A stretch of 64,000 bases of DNA from Vallitalea guaymasensis (lineage in GTDB: Bacteria; Bacillota; Clostridia; Lachnospirales; Vallitaleaceae). This document shows, piece by piece, positions 46,699 through 55,755 of the stretch (the stretch's first letter is position 1; each line of letters starts with the position of its first letter). The position numbers and the translations under genes were made by a program. The notes beneath the pieces are model-generated. The model saw only the letters and a list, made by a program, of their open reading frames with translations. It was not told where the DNA came from and did no database searches. The stretch lies in contig NZ_CP058561.1 in NCBI RefSeq assembly GCF_018141425.1, forward strand, positions 4,588,001-4,652,000. The letters run 5' to 3'.

Positions 46699-47166
46699 AT
46701 GAAGAAACGAATGGTTAATTATCTAAAGAATAAAAGTACTTATTTTTATGTAGAAGTAGCAGTCGTGATAGTTATATTGACTGTACTTATCGCTATTTTT
46801 GTTCCTAGACAGATTCGTAAGATAGATAAATTAAAAAGAGATACAGATATATCTAATGCAACACTGTTAGGAAATGCAGCTGAAAATATAATTAAAAGCA
46901 ATGATGAATTCAAAAATTATTCCATAGAGAAGTTAAACATTAATAAAGAAGTTGTTGTAAATTCAGAGGATATAGATGACAAATTTATTAATGAATTAAT
47001 AAATGAATTCAAAGATTTTAAGATAAATCAATTACCTATAATAAAAATGAAAAAAGGTGGTTATACTCATTTTAGTATCAGTATAGATAATAATAACGTA
47101 TATGTCTATGCTGATAATGGTGACGATACAAAAGATTTACAATTGTATCCAAATAAATACGATTAG
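46699..47166 (+). CDS. Pseudopilin-like membrane protein
   Basis: 155 residues. A hydrophobic N-terminal helix YVEVAVVIVILTVLIAIFVP starts after a basic 15-18 residue leader and has a Glu at the position matching pilin Glu5, followed by an RKIDKLKRDTDISNATLLGN helix typical of type IV pilins. The usual Gly-Phe cleavage site is not seen (sequence is STYFYVE). The C-terminal domain is beta-rich. It may be a degenerate pilin or simply a membrane-anchored protein; no pilus genes are nearby. Confidence 0.6.
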   Translation: MKKRMVNYLKNKSTYFYVEVAVVIVILTVLIAIFVPRQIRKIDKLKRDTDISNATLLGNAAENIIKSNDEFKNYSIEKLNINKEVVVNSEDIDDKFINELINEFKDFKINQLPIIKMKKGGYTHFSISIDNNNVYVYADNGDDTKDLQLYPNKYD

Positions 47167-47180
47167 AAAAAAAGGACTAT

Positions 47181-47206
47181 GTGTGCTATTTGCACACTTT
47201 TCTTGC
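47181..47206 (+). terminator. Terminator after the pseudopilin-like gene
   Basis: GTGTGC and GCACAC arms close to 47182-47198, followed by TTTTCTT. Confidence 0.65.
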
Positions 47207-47343
47207 TATATAAGTAGCTTAAGGTCAATATATATATACATTGGACTACTGATTATTATTAAAAAACTTGTATTGTGATATTTATATTGTTATAATCAAA
47301 ATGATATAACACTAAAAATCAATTAAACTTAAGGGTGATATAA

Positions 47344-47862
47344 TTGTTAGAGAGATTCTTTCCATCAGAGTATACTGATTCAATTAGACAAATTAATTAT
47401 AGAAAATTGTATGATGAAGGTTATAGAGGAATATTATTTGATATAGATAATACACTTGTTCCATATGATATGGAACATCCTAATCAAGAGATAATAGACT
47501 TATTTGAGGATATAAAAAAGATTGGTTTCAAAATAGCATTGGTCTCCAATAACAACAAAATCAGAGTTACTACATTTAACGAAAAGTTAAAGGTATTTGC
47601 TGTTCATAAGGCGTTAAAACCAATGACTAGAAATCTTAAAAGAGCCATGCAGGCAATTAAGACCAACAAAAAAAATACAGTTTTAGTAGGAGATCAAATA
47701 TTTACTGACATCTATGGTGGTAATCGAATAAAGATCAAGACAATATTAGTTGTACCTATTGCAGAAAAAGAAGAATGGATAACTAAAATAAAAAGAAACA
47801 CTGAAAAGAAAATCATAAAAGCTTACTTAAAGAGGGTAAAAAAGAATGAATCAAAACATTAA
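47344..47862 (+). CDS. YqeG-family HAD phosphatase
   Basis: Haloacid-dehalogenase type IIIA phosphatase, 172 aa. Motif I is FDIDNTLVPYD, motif II LVSNN, and motif IV VGDQIFTDIYGGN. YqeG orthologues accompany aroE and ribosome-assembly genes in Firmicutes; the substrate is unknown here. TTG start at 47344 with AAGGGTGATA. It overlaps aroE by 17 bases. Confidence 0.92.
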   Translation: MLERFFPSEYTDSIRQINYRKLYDEGYRGILFDIDNTLVPYDMEHPNQEIIDLFEDIKKIGFKIALVSNNNKIRVTTFNEKLKVFAVHKALKPMTRNLKRAMQAIKTNKKNTVLVGDQIFTDIYGGNRIKIKTILVVPIAEKEEWITKIKRNTEKKIIKAYLKRVKKNESKH

Positions 47863-48709
47863 TGGAAACACCAAAGTATTAGGATTGATTGGCAATCCTA
47901 TAGAACATACTATTTCACCTAGTATCCATAATCTTTTGGCGACAAAATTAAATATGAATTATGTATATGTGCCTTTTAAAGTTGATGAAGGTATGTTGGA
48001 TAAGGCAATAGAAGGTGCTAGAGCACTTGACATACAAGGACTCAACGTAACTGTTCCATATAAGGAGCAAGTAATGGATAATCTGATAGAGGTCACTCCC
48101 CTTGCTAAACAAATAGGAGCAGTCAATACATTGAAGTACACTGAGAGTGGATATGTTGGTTATAACACAGATGCAGAAGGACTTAATGTATCTCTAATAA
48201 ATAATTCCATACAGCTGGAAAATAGTAAAATCGTTATAATAGGAGCAGGAGGAGCTGCTAAAGCTGTAGGAATGCTTTGTGCTAGAGAAAAATGTAAAAA
48301 AATAACTATTATCAATAGAACTGTTATAAAAGGCGAAATACTTGCTAATAATATAAGACAATATTATGATGTTGAAACTGAAGCACTAGGATTAGATGAA
48401 ATTCATAAAATATCACCTTTTGATATTGCTATTCAGACAACACCTATAGGAATGTCTCCAAATGTGCATGATAATCCAGTAAAAAATGATGATTTCTATA
48501 AAAAATTTCGTATAGCCGTAGATTTGATTTATAATCCAAGTAAGACTAAATTTCTAGAAGAAGCAGAACGAAATGGAATGAAAATATTGAATGGTTTTCA
48601 AATGTTATTCTATCAAGGTGTCAAAGCATATGAAATTTGGAATGATATCAGTATTCCAGAAGAGATATTAAAAGAAGTTATGACTGATTTGATCAATCAA
48701 TATGGATAA
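47846..48709 (+). CDS. aroE: Shikimate dehydrogenase
   Basis: NADP-dependent reduction of 3-dehydroshikimate in the shikimate pathway. GLIGNPIEHTISPSIHN at the N-terminus, the GLNVTVPYKEQV block and IIGAGGAAKAVGM nucleotide loop are intact, and the C-terminus has NGFQMLFYQG. 287 aa. ATG start at 47846 inside the yqeG-type gene. Confidence 0.97.
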   Translation: MNQNINGNTKVLGLIGNPIEHTISPSIHNLLATKLNMNYVYVPFKVDEGMLDKAIEGARALDIQGLNVTVPYKEQVMDNLIEVTPLAKQIGAVNTLKYTESGYVGYNTDAEGLNVSLINNSIQLENSKIVIIGAGGAAKAVGMLCAREKCKKITIINRTVIKGEILANNIRQYYDVETEALGLDEIHKISPFDIAIQTTPIGMSPNVHDNPVKNDDFYKKFRIAVDLIYNPSKTKFLEEAERNGMKILNGFQMLFYQGVKAYEIWNDISIPEEILKEVMTDLINQYG

Positions 48710-48722
48710 AAGGAGTGTATCA

Positions 48723-49226
48723 ATGGAAGAAAATATTTTATTAGTAGGTTTTATGGGCAGTGGTAAATCTGTAGTAGGAAAAGAACTATCTAAAATACTG
48801 AACAGAGATTTCATAGATACTGATACAGAAATTGAAAAAGAAGAAAATAGAAGTATTAAAGATATATTTAATAATGATGGTGAAGAATATTTCCGTAATC
48901 TTGAATCAAAATTATTGGAAACATTGGTGAATAAGAATAATTGTATTATATCAACTGGTGGAGGTATAGTACTAAGAGAAAATAATAGAGAGCTGTTAAA
49001 AAAAATAGGTAAAGTAATTTTTTTGCATGCAGATGTTGAACACATCCTTAATAATGTAAAAAATGATGATACTAGACCTTTATTACAGACAGAAGATTAT
49101 GCAACAAAAGTATCAGAGATGTTAGAATCCAGAGAAGACAAATATCTCAGTTCAGCAGATATTATTATACAGACTTCTGGTAAAGGTGTGGAAAGTATTG
49201 CTGAAGAGATAATTACACTATTATAA
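48723..49226 (+). CDS. aroK: Shikimate kinase
   Basis: Phosphorylates shikimate with ATP. Walker A GFMGSGKSVVGKELSK, DTDTEIEKE and the STGGG motif are visible. About 167 residues. ATG 48723 (MEENILLVG) has AAAAGGAGTG upstream; an in-frame ATG at 48702 overlaps aroE and lacks a site. Confidence 0.96.
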   Translation: MEENILLVGFMGSGKSVVGKELSKILNRDFIDTDTEIEKEENRSIKDIFNNDGEEYFRNLESKLLETLVNKNNCIISTGGGIVLRENNRELLKKIGKVIFLHADVEHILNNVKNDDTRPLLQTEDYATKVSEMLESREDKYLSSADIIIQTSGKGVESIAEEIITLL

Positions 49227-49243
49227 TTAAGAAGGATGATACT

Positions 49244-49675
49244 ATGAAGAAAATTACAGTTATTAACGGTCCTAATCTTAATTTTCTTGGGATTAGAGAG
49301 AAAAGTGTATACGGCAGTAAAGACTACAATGGTTTGGTAGAGATGATTAAAGAGACTGCTGATTCATTAAGTATTGAAGTGGATGTATTTCAGTCTAACT
49401 CAGAAGGAGAGATTATTGATAAGATTCAACAATGCTATTTTGATAAAATAGATGGTATAGTCATTAATCCAGGAGCCTATACACACTATAGTTACGCTAT
49501 AAGAGATGCCATAGCATCAGTTAATATAAAAACCATAGAGATACATATTTCCAATATATATGAGAGAGAAGAATTTCGCCATGTATCGGTAATTGAACCA
49601 GTATGTGTACAGCAAATATATGGAAAAGGTCTTGATGGTTATATTATTGCACTAGAAAAGATAGTATCACTATAG
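49244..49675 (+). CDS. aroQ: Type II 3-dehydroquinate dehydratase
   Basis: Dehydrates 3-dehydroquinate to 3-dehydroshikimate. NGPNLNFLGIRE carries the active-site region; NPGAYTHYSYAIRDAI and EIHISNIYEREEFRH (catalytic His near the end) complete it. 143 aa. It follows aroK at 17 bases, and the next gene is the Xaa-Pro peptidase, as in B. subtilis yqhS-yqhT. Confidence 0.97.
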   Translation: MKKITVINGPNLNFLGIREKSVYGSKDYNGLVEMIKETADSLSIEVDVFQSNSEGEIIDKIQQCYFDKIDGIVINPGAYTHYSYAIRDAIASVNIKTIEIHISNIYEREEFRHVSVIEPVCVQQIYGKGLDGYIIALEKIVSL

Positions 49676-49719
49676 ACTATAGAGATAACATAGCAAAAAA
49701 AATAGAAAGGAAGATAAGA

Positions 49720-50787
49720 ATGAGATTACAAAAATTAGAAAACAGCTTAGATGACTTACAAATCGATGCAGTACTTATCAGAGACAGTTACAACAGAAGA
49801 TATCTTAGCGGATTTACAGGTTCTAATGCATACCTATACATATCAAAAAACACTAAAAAACTTTTAACAGATTTCAGGTACACTGAACAAGCCAATAAAC
49901 AGAGTCCTGACTTTGACATAATAGATTACACTAAAAGCGGATTATTAGAGATATTGAATGACATCATAGACAAAGATAAGGCAAAAACAATAGGATTTGA
50001 AGATGAAACTATATCCTATAAGGAATATATTACATATGAAAAAGGGTTAAAAAATGTAGAACTATTACCTATCGGCGATACTGTAGAAAAAATTAGGATG
50101 ATCAAAGACGAAGAAGAATTAAGATGTATTCAGAAAGCTGCTTCCATTGGTGATCTTGCTTATGAACATATTCTAAAATTTGTTAAACCAGGAGTTACAG
50201 AAAAAGAAGTAGCATTAGAAATTGAAACTTGCATGAAGAAAAATGGAGCTGAAAACTTATCATTTGATACTATCGTCGCTTCAGGACTTAATTCATCAAA
50301 ACCTCATGCTGAACCTTCAGACAAAAAGATTGAAGAAGGTGATTTTGTAACACTTGATTTTGGTTGTATCTACAAAGGTTATTGCTCTGATATGACAAGA
50401 ACTTTTGTTGTAGGCAAAGCCAGTGAAAAACAAAAAGAAATCTACAATATAGTACTTGAAGCTCAGTTAAAAGCTCTAGAAGCTGTAAAAGCTGGATGTG
50501 TAGGTAAAGATATAGATAAAATTGCTCGTGATATTATAACTGATAAAGGTTATGGAGATAACTTCGGTCATGGATTAGGTCATAGTGTAGGATTATTCAT
50601 ACATGAAGAACCAAGATTCTCATACAGTGATGAAAATGTATTTACAGAAAATATGGTAGTCACTGTAGAGCCAGGAATATACGTACCTGGATTTGGTGGT
50701 GTAAGAATAGAAGACTTAGTATGTGTAACCAAAGATGGAATAATTAACTTCGTATCATCACCAAAACAATTAATTGAAGTAGTATAA
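49720..50787 (+). CDS. Xaa-Pro aminopeptidase (M24B, YqhT-type)
   Basis: Metallopeptidase removing N-terminal residues before proline. It has an N-terminal creatinase-like domain (LRLQKLENSL, then RDSYNRRYLSGFTGS) and a pita-bread domain with the metal ligands in TLDFGCIYKGYCSDMTR, GHGLGHSVGLFIHEEP and VVTVEPGIYV. 355 aa. ATG behind AAAGGAAG. Confidence 0.95.
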   Translation: MRLQKLENSLDDLQIDAVLIRDSYNRRYLSGFTGSNAYLYISKNTKKLLTDFRYTEQANKQSPDFDIIDYTKSGLLEILNDIIDKDKAKTIGFEDETISYKEYITYEKGLKNVELLPIGDTVEKIRMIKDEEELRCIQKAASIGDLAYEHILKFVKPGVTEKEVALEIETCMKKNGAENLSFDTIVASGLNSSKPHAEPSDKKIEEGDFVTLDFGCIYKGYCSDMTRTFVVGKASEKQKEIYNIVLEAQLKALEAVKAGCVGKDIDKIARDIITDKGYGDNFGHGLGHSVGLFIHEEPRFSYSDENVFTENMVVTVEPGIYVPGFGGVRIEDLVCVTKDGIINFVSSPKQLIEVV

Positions 50788-50876
50788 TTATACTCTATAC
50801 TATCTATAATAAGTTATATAGGTATATTCCACAACAGAGTTTTTGTGGATTAATCTTAATATTTGTTATAAAACTA

Positions 50877-50905
50877 TTGAAAAAAATTCCGTATTAGTTT
50901 ACACT
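50877..50905 (+). promoter_or_regulatory. Predicted efp promoter
   Basis: TTGAAA (50877-50882), 17-bp spacer, TACACT (50900-50905), about 33 bases before the efp start. A weak hairpin (TCCACAA 50828-50834 with TTGTGGA 50843-50849) lies upstream and may end the peptidase transcript. Confidence 0.55.
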
Positions 50906-50937
50906 ATAAAAGATAAAAGTTAGGGAGGAAATTATAT

Positions 50938-51495
50938 ATGGTATCAGCTGGAGATTTTAGAAATGGTCTAACAATTCAATATGAAAATCAAATATACACT
51001 GTTATTGAATTTCAACACGTAAAACCTGGAAAAGGAGCAGCATTCGTTAGAACTAAGCTTAAAAACCTAAAAACAGGTTCAGTTATTGAAAAAACATTTA
51101 GACCTACTGAAAAAATGCCAAAAGCGCATATTGAAAAGAAGGATATGCAATACTTATATAGTGATGGCGATTTATTCCATTTCATGGATAGTGAAACATA
51201 TGACCAAATCGCAATTAATAGCGATCAAATAGGTGATACATTAAAATTCGTTAAAGAAAATGACATGGTAAAAATCCTAAGCCATGAAGGAGAAGTTTTC
51301 GGAATCGAACCACCACTATTTGTAGAGTTAGAGATAATTCATACAGAACCAGGAGTAAAAGGTGATACAGCTACTGGAGCAACTAAACCAGCAGAAGTTG
51401 AAACTGGTGCCAGTGTTAACGTTCCATTATTTGTTAACATCGGAGACAAAATAAAAATCGATACAAGAACAGGTGAATACTTATCAAGAGCATAA
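50938..51495 (+). CDS. efp: Elongation factor P
   Basis: Stimulates peptide bond formation at polyproline stretches. It has KOW-like domain I with [17 protein letters not shown] (K at the usual loop tip), followed by two OB domains ending [20 protein letters not shown]. 185 aa. ATG start with GGGAGGAAA. A terminator follows. Confidence 0.98.
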   Translation: MVSAGDFRNGLTIQYENQIYTVIEFQHVKPGKGAAFVRTKLKNLKTGSVIEKTFRPTEKMPKAHIEKKDMQYLYSDGDLFHFMDSETYDQIAINSDQIGDTLKFVKENDMVKILSHEGEVFGIEPPLFVELEIIHTEPGVKGDTATGATKPAEVETGASVNVPLFVNIGDKIKIDTRTGEYLSRA

Positions 51496-51511
51496 TATCA
51501 CTTGAAATATA

Positions 51512-51540
51512 GATAAAAGCCATTAGGCTTTTATTTTTTT
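51512..51540 (+). terminator. Terminator after efp
   Basis: ATAAAAGCC (51512-51520) pairs with GGCTTTTAT (51525-51533), followed by TTTTTT. Confidence 0.9.
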
Positions 51541-51656
51541 GCTCTTTACACACACTTGTTAGTTTTTCTTAATAAAAAATAAAAATTACCATATAGCCAA
51601 TAGTTAATTCCACGTTAGAAGAAAAAGTGTTTTGTGATTATATTGAACATTACTCG

Positions 51657-51764
51657 TGCAAAATAGTATATGTATATGTGGAGTAGTGAGGCAGGACGCC
51701 GAACCCAGCTTTTTGCTCAGGACGAGCAAGTAGCTGGCGTAACATATACATATACTATTTTGCA
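51657..51764. ncRNA. Structured RNA motif, copy 2
   Basis: A perfect 23-bp closing stem (51657-51679 with 51742-51764) around a 62-base core that aligns base for base with copy 1. It has a hairpin GGC-AGGAC-GCC, then CCAGCT/AGCTGG enclosing TTGCTC-AGGAC-GAGCAA. Positions in the helices differ from copy 1 but stay paired. It lies in the 480-base gap between efp and the HD-GYP gene, about 210 bases before the latter. I do not recognise the class; loops recall, but do not strictly match, the AYGGAY loops of the TwoAYGGAY motif. Confidence 0.72.
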
Positions 51765-51975
51765 AAAGCCAAGTCCGAACAAAACATTTTTTCTGACTTA
51801 CTTATAAAGCTTAAAATATGGTATTTATTGACATATTTAACAATATAAACTATACTATTATTGAAATTGTTAATCATTATCAATTATATTCCTTACATGC
51901 AGAAAACGTTATATAATAAGTTTATTTGGACAAGTATTTATATCTCTTATATGTTATTAGACCAATTAGAAAGAA

Positions 51976-52584
51976 GTGATTGATATTTTTGATAGATTAA
52001 GACATAAAAGATTCCATCGTTATCATGATATTATAGAATGTTTAACAGGAGCACTAGAAGCAAAAGATACATATACAAGTGGTCATTCTGATAGGGTTGC
52101 ACATATGGCATATGATATAGGAAAAAAATATGGGCTTAGTAAAAAAGAATTGGAAGACTTGCATCTTGCCGGTCATCTACACGATATAGGAAAGATAGGT
52201 ATTCCTGATAATATACTCAATAAACCAAGTAAATTACAACCACATGAATATAATATTGTAAAAAATCATAGTAGAATGGGATATGACATATTGATGAAAT
52301 CAAAAAATCTTAAAGATATAGCTATCATAGTGCTGTATCACCATGAAAGATGGGATGGAAAAGGATATCCAGAAGGTTTAAAAGAAAAGGAAATACCATT
52401 AGCATCAAGAATAATTGCAATAAGTGACTCAATAGACGCCATGATTTCTGAAAGACCATACAAAAAAAGTTTATCTTGGGATGAATGCAAGAAAGAAGTT
52501 GAATCCAATAAAGGGATACAATTTGACCCATGTTTAGTAAATATCATTGAAAGCTTATGGAACAAATGGGCAAAAAGCTTATAA
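51976..52584 (+). CDS. HD-GYP domain protein (putative c-di-GMP phosphodiesterase)
   Basis: 202-residue stand-alone HD-GYP protein. The metal-binding and signature motifs are present: TSGHSDRVAHMA, LHDIGKIGIPD, and HHERWDGKGYPEGL (complete HHExxDGxGYP). It should hydrolyse cyclic di-GMP or a related dinucleotide. GTG start at 51976 has only a weak GAAAGA upstream, so the start is uncertain. No sensory domain is attached. Confidence 0.9.
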   Translation: MIDIFDRLRHKRFHRYHDIIECLTGALEAKDTYTSGHSDRVAHMAYDIGKKYGLSKKELEDLHLAGHLHDIGKIGIPDNILNKPSKLQPHEYNIVKNHSRMGYDILMKSKNLKDIAIIVLYHHERWDGKGYPEGLKEKEIPLASRIIAISDSIDAMISERPYKKSLSWDECKKEVESNKGIQFDPCLVNIIESLWNKWAKSL

Positions 52585-52591
52585 AATAAAA

Positions 52592-52652
52592 GGGGCTATC
52601 GGATAATACATTTTTTGATATTGATGTTAAAAATGTATTATCCGACAGCCCC
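52592..52652. terminator. Long hairpin between HD-GYP and YibE/F genes (family member 3)
   Basis: The 24-bp arms 52592-52615 and 52629-52652 pair with one mismatch; an A-run lies on the left. It sits between convergent genes and can terminate both. It shares arms and the GATGTTA loop with the hairpin at 44580. Confidence 0.85.
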
Positions 52653-52672
52653 TATTTAAATTATTAATTCAA

Positions 52673-53794
52673 TTATTTTCTATAAACTGCCTTTGGTTTA
52701 ACATAATTATTCCGTTTTTTGCTGATGGATATAAAGGCTATAGAAGTTATTGGAATGCTGAATATCAAGCCAATACTGCCACAAAGTGCTCTTAATATCT
52801 CTCCAGCTATCTGATCAGAATTAATAAATTGTACTAATGACCTGTTATACAAGAAAAATACTAAAATCATGCTTATAGAATTACCGGCATAAGCTAATAT
52901 AAGTGTGTTGGACATGGTTCCCATTATATCTTTACCGATTCGCATACCTGCCGTAAAAAGTTTATCTTTACCTATTCTAGGATTACTCTCATAAAGCTCT
53001 CCCATAGAAGAAGCAATTGACATACTAACGTCCATAATGGCTCCAAGAGCCCCTATAATGATTCCAGCATATAACAGATCTCGAAAATTAAGATTATATC
53101 CTTCGGTGAAATATGATAATAATTCAACATCTTCATCACCAATACCTTGAATATGTGTTAGAGCTCCAAAATAAAATGTTAACAAACCTGAGGTAATCAC
53201 ACCACCTATAGTACCAATAATAGCTGCATATGTTTTAATATTGAGACCACCAATAACAGATAATGTAATTAAAGTGGATATGACACTTATAACACTAACC
53301 ACTATAATTGGATTATATGATTTCATTATTAACGGGAAGAAGCCAAAAAGTATCAATGAAACACATATGGTCAAGCTTATAATAGAGTAGAATCCATTTT
53401 TACCTCCAAAGAGTAATAAGGCACCCATAAAAACTAATAAAAGGTAAATTAGATACTTGTCACGAGCATAAGAATATACTCTCCCATTTTCTATGGTATC
53501 CCCTGTCTGATTACATACAATAATAATTTCATCTCCTGGTTTGACAACAATTTTATAAATTGAAGCCGTATTAATCACGTTTTCAATCTCTGCTTCACCA
53601 GTAAGGTCTCGTTCTGTTAACTTTACCAGTAATTTTTGATATCTCATACAATTTTCTTCATCAACAGTATCCTCTATGACGGATATGACTTTTCCATGTA
53701 TGTACTTCCACTCATAACTTATCTCTTCAGTACAATTAACATCAATAGGTTTTATTATAAAAAAACATAAGATCAATAAATAGATTATTCTCAT
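52673..53794 (-). CDS. YibE/F-family membrane protein
   Basis: 373 residues. A cleavable or anchoring N-terminal segment (to about residue 21) precedes an extracytoplasmic beta domain, then about seven membrane helices with the family pattern YAGIIIGALGAIMDVSMSIASSMGEL and TMSNTLILAYAGNS. YibE/F proteins are conserved in Firmicutes and their function is not known. It is the only minus-strand gene in the 47-63 kb core stretch and divides efp from spoIIIAA. Confidence 0.9.
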   Translation of the reverse strand: MRIIYLLILCFFIIKPIDVNCTEEISYEWKYIHGKVISVIEDTVDEENCMRYQKLLVKLTERDLTGEAEIENVINTASIYKIVVKPGDEIIIVCNQTGDTIENGRVYSYARDKYLIYLLLVFMGALLLFGGKNGFYSIISLTICVSLILFGFFPLIMKSYNPIIVVSVISVISTLITLSVIGGLNIKTYAAIIGTIGGVITSGLLTFYFGALTHIQGIGDEDVELLSYFTEGYNLNFRDLLYAGIIIGALGAIMDVSMSIASSMGELYESNPRIGKDKLFTAGMRIGKDIMGTMSNTLILAYAGNSISMILVFFLYNRSLVQFINSDQIAGEILRALCGSIGLIFSIPITSIAFISISKKRNNYVKPKAVYRK

Positions 53795-53946
53795 AACATA
53801 TTTGCTCCTTATCTGGTAGTGAGTTGTTGATAGTTACTTTGATTTATACAATATATGAGATATTAATTTTGTTTATGATTAAACAAAATTCTTATCATAA
53901 AAAAGTTGGTACAGGCATATATTGTTTTAAGAAAGGTGGACAAGTG

Positions 53947-54903
53947 ATGAAAAAAGAAACTGTTGAAAAAATATTAACAACTAATCTTAGAGGATGGTTT
54001 GGATCATTAAAGAAAGAGCAGTTAGACTTATTGCAGGAAATCAGATTAAGAGTTAATAAACCTCTTATTATAAGAATAGATAATAAAGAATACTTTTTAA
54101 ACCAAGACAAGTTAGTAACAAGCAGCAAAAGAGCTTATATCATAACTGAAAAAGATTTAAAGGATACTATGGAATTCATAAGCAACTATTCCCTATATGC
54201 CTTTGAGGACGAGCTGCGAAATGGATATATAACCGTTGACGGAGGGCATCGTGTGGGATTGGCAGGAAAGGTAGTAGTAGAGAACAATAGGGTAAAGACT
54301 ATAAAAAACATAACTTGCATAAATATCAGGATTTCACATGAAATAAAAGGCTGTGCCAACAAAGTTATGCCCTACATATTTCAAGAAAATAGAATATATC
54401 ATACTCTAATAATATCTCCTCCTAGATGTGGCAAGACGACATTATTGAGAGATATAGTAAGACAGCTCTCAGATGGTGTAAGTGATAAGACAGGAATAAC
54501 CATAGGTGTAGTTGATGAAAGATCTGAAATAGGAGGTTGTTATAGAGGTATACCACAAAATGATGTAGGAATCAGAACAGATATACTTGACGGATGTCCA
54601 AAAACTGAAGGTATGCTCATGCTTATAAGATCAATGTCTCCAGAAGTCATTGCTGTAGATGAAATAGGGAGCAGTGAAGATATAGAAGCCATAGATTTTG
54701 TTATCAATGCAGGTTGTAAGATGATATGTACTGTACATGGCTCATCACTGGTTGAAGTCAAGAATAAACCTATACTGGAAAAATTGATAGATAAGAATAT
54801 AATTGAACGTTTTATTGTCTTAGAAAGTAAAAATGGAGTTGGTGATGTAAAGAAGATATATGATAAGCAGGGCAAAATGATAAGTATTGTTGTTGATAAT
54901 TAA
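53947..54903 (+). CDS. spoIIIAA: Stage III sporulation protein AA
   Basis: Secretion-ATPase-like protein of the SpoIIIA-SpoIIQ feeding-tube complex at the forespore membrane. Walker A PPRCGKTTLLRDI and the later EVIAVDEIGSSEDIEAI (Walker B) are visible. 318 aa from ATG 53947, which has GAAAGGTGG upstream; the frame continues upstream to 53824 without a site. First gene of a complete spoIIIAA-AH operon. Confidence 0.96.
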   Translation: MKKETVEKILTTNLRGWFGSLKKEQLDLLQEIRLRVNKPLIIRIDNKEYFLNQDKLVTSSKRAYIITEKDLKDTMEFISNYSLYAFEDELRNGYITVDGGHRVGLAGKVVVENNRVKTIKNITCINIRISHEIKGCANKVMPYIFQENRIYHTLIISPPRCGKTTLLRDIVRQLSDGVSDKTGITIGVVDERSEIGGCYRGIPQNDVGIRTDILDGCPKTEGMLMLIRSMSPEVIAVDEIGSSEDIEAIDFVINAGCKMICTVHGSSLVEVKNKPILEKLIDKNIIERFIVLESKNGVGDVKKIYDKQGKMISIVVDN

Positions 54904-54920
54904 GTAAAGGGGGTTATTTC

Positions 54921-55442
54921 ATGGTTGTAAAAATATTAGGTGCTACTCTAATACTTATATCATCTTCACTTTTAGGTTTTTATTATAGTAAAAGTTACAT
55001 AAGAAGAAGCAATGACCTTAGAATATTGAAAAAAGCGCTGATCCTGTTAAGAGGTGAAATCAATTACTCATTATCTCCAATGCCAGAAGCCTTAGAAGAT
55101 ATCAGTAAAAGATTTGACCATGAGATAGCTGATTTTTTTAAATCCATATCAGAAGAACTAAAACTCAATTCAGGAAAATCATTGACAGAAGTATGGAAGA
55201 AAAAAGCTGAAGAAATATTGAAAAGGACTTATTTGAACCCTACAGATATTAAAAATATTATGATCTTCAGTGAAAATATAGGCTATCTAGATAAAGAGAT
55301 GCAAAATAATAACATCAATCTGCTTCTAGAGCAAATAAATGAAGAAATAAAAGTTACTATGGAAGATGATGCCAAATACAATAAACTGTATAGAAGCCTT
55401 GGAGTTCTTGGAGGTATATTGGTCATTGTACTTTTCATATAG
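54921..55442 (+). CDS. spoIIIAB: Stage III sporulation protein AB
   Basis: 173 aa, membrane helices at both ends (about residues 2-19 and 155-173) with a helical middle (LKKALILLRGEINYSLSPMPEAL). GspF-like component of the SpoIIIA channel. ATG behind AAAGGGGG. Confidence 0.93.
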   Translation: MVVKILGATLILISSSLLGFYYSKSYIRRSNDLRILKKALILLRGEINYSLSPMPEALEDISKRFDHEIADFFKSISEELKLNSGKSLTEVWKKKAEEILKRTYLNPTDIKNIMIFSENIGYLDKEMQNNNINLLLEQINEEIKVTMEDDAKYNKLYRSLGVLGGILVIVLFI

Positions 55443-55485
55443 CAAAAGATAATTTGACGTGCCTTATTCTGAGGGGAGGGTAATA

Positions 55486-55680
55486 ATGGATATATCTATT
55501 GTTTTTAAAATAGCTGCAGTTGGAATCGTGGTTGCAGTCCTCAACCAATTATTAAAGAAAGCAGGAAAAGATGAACAAGCTATGTTAACTACACTAGCAG
55601 GATTAGTTGTTGTCCTTTATTGGATTGTGGAATATATAAGTGAACTGTTTGAAAAAATACAGACGTTGTTTCAACTATAG
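55486..55680 (+). CDS. spoIIIAC: Stage III sporulation protein AC
   Basis: 64-residue protein with two membrane helices (MDISIVFKIAAVGIVVAVLN and LTTLAGLVVVLYWIVEYI). ATG 55486 follows GAGGGGAGGG; the longer frame from 55459 overlaps that site and is rejected. Confidence 0.94.
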   Translation: MDISIVFKIAAVGIVVAVLNQLLKKAGKDEQAMLTTLAGLVVVLYWIVEYISELFEKIQTLFQL

Positions 55681-55755
55681 AAAATACATTGAACTTATTG
55701 AAATGGATTTATAGAGATTTAATGTATATAGGGAAAATCTGAAAGGAATGTTTTG

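Noticed and set aside
51657..51764. Cyclic di-GMP riboswitch before the HD-GYP gene
   Set aside because: It lacks the GEMM-I and c-di-GMP-II core sequences, and the other copy of the motif is not next to a c-di-GMP gene.
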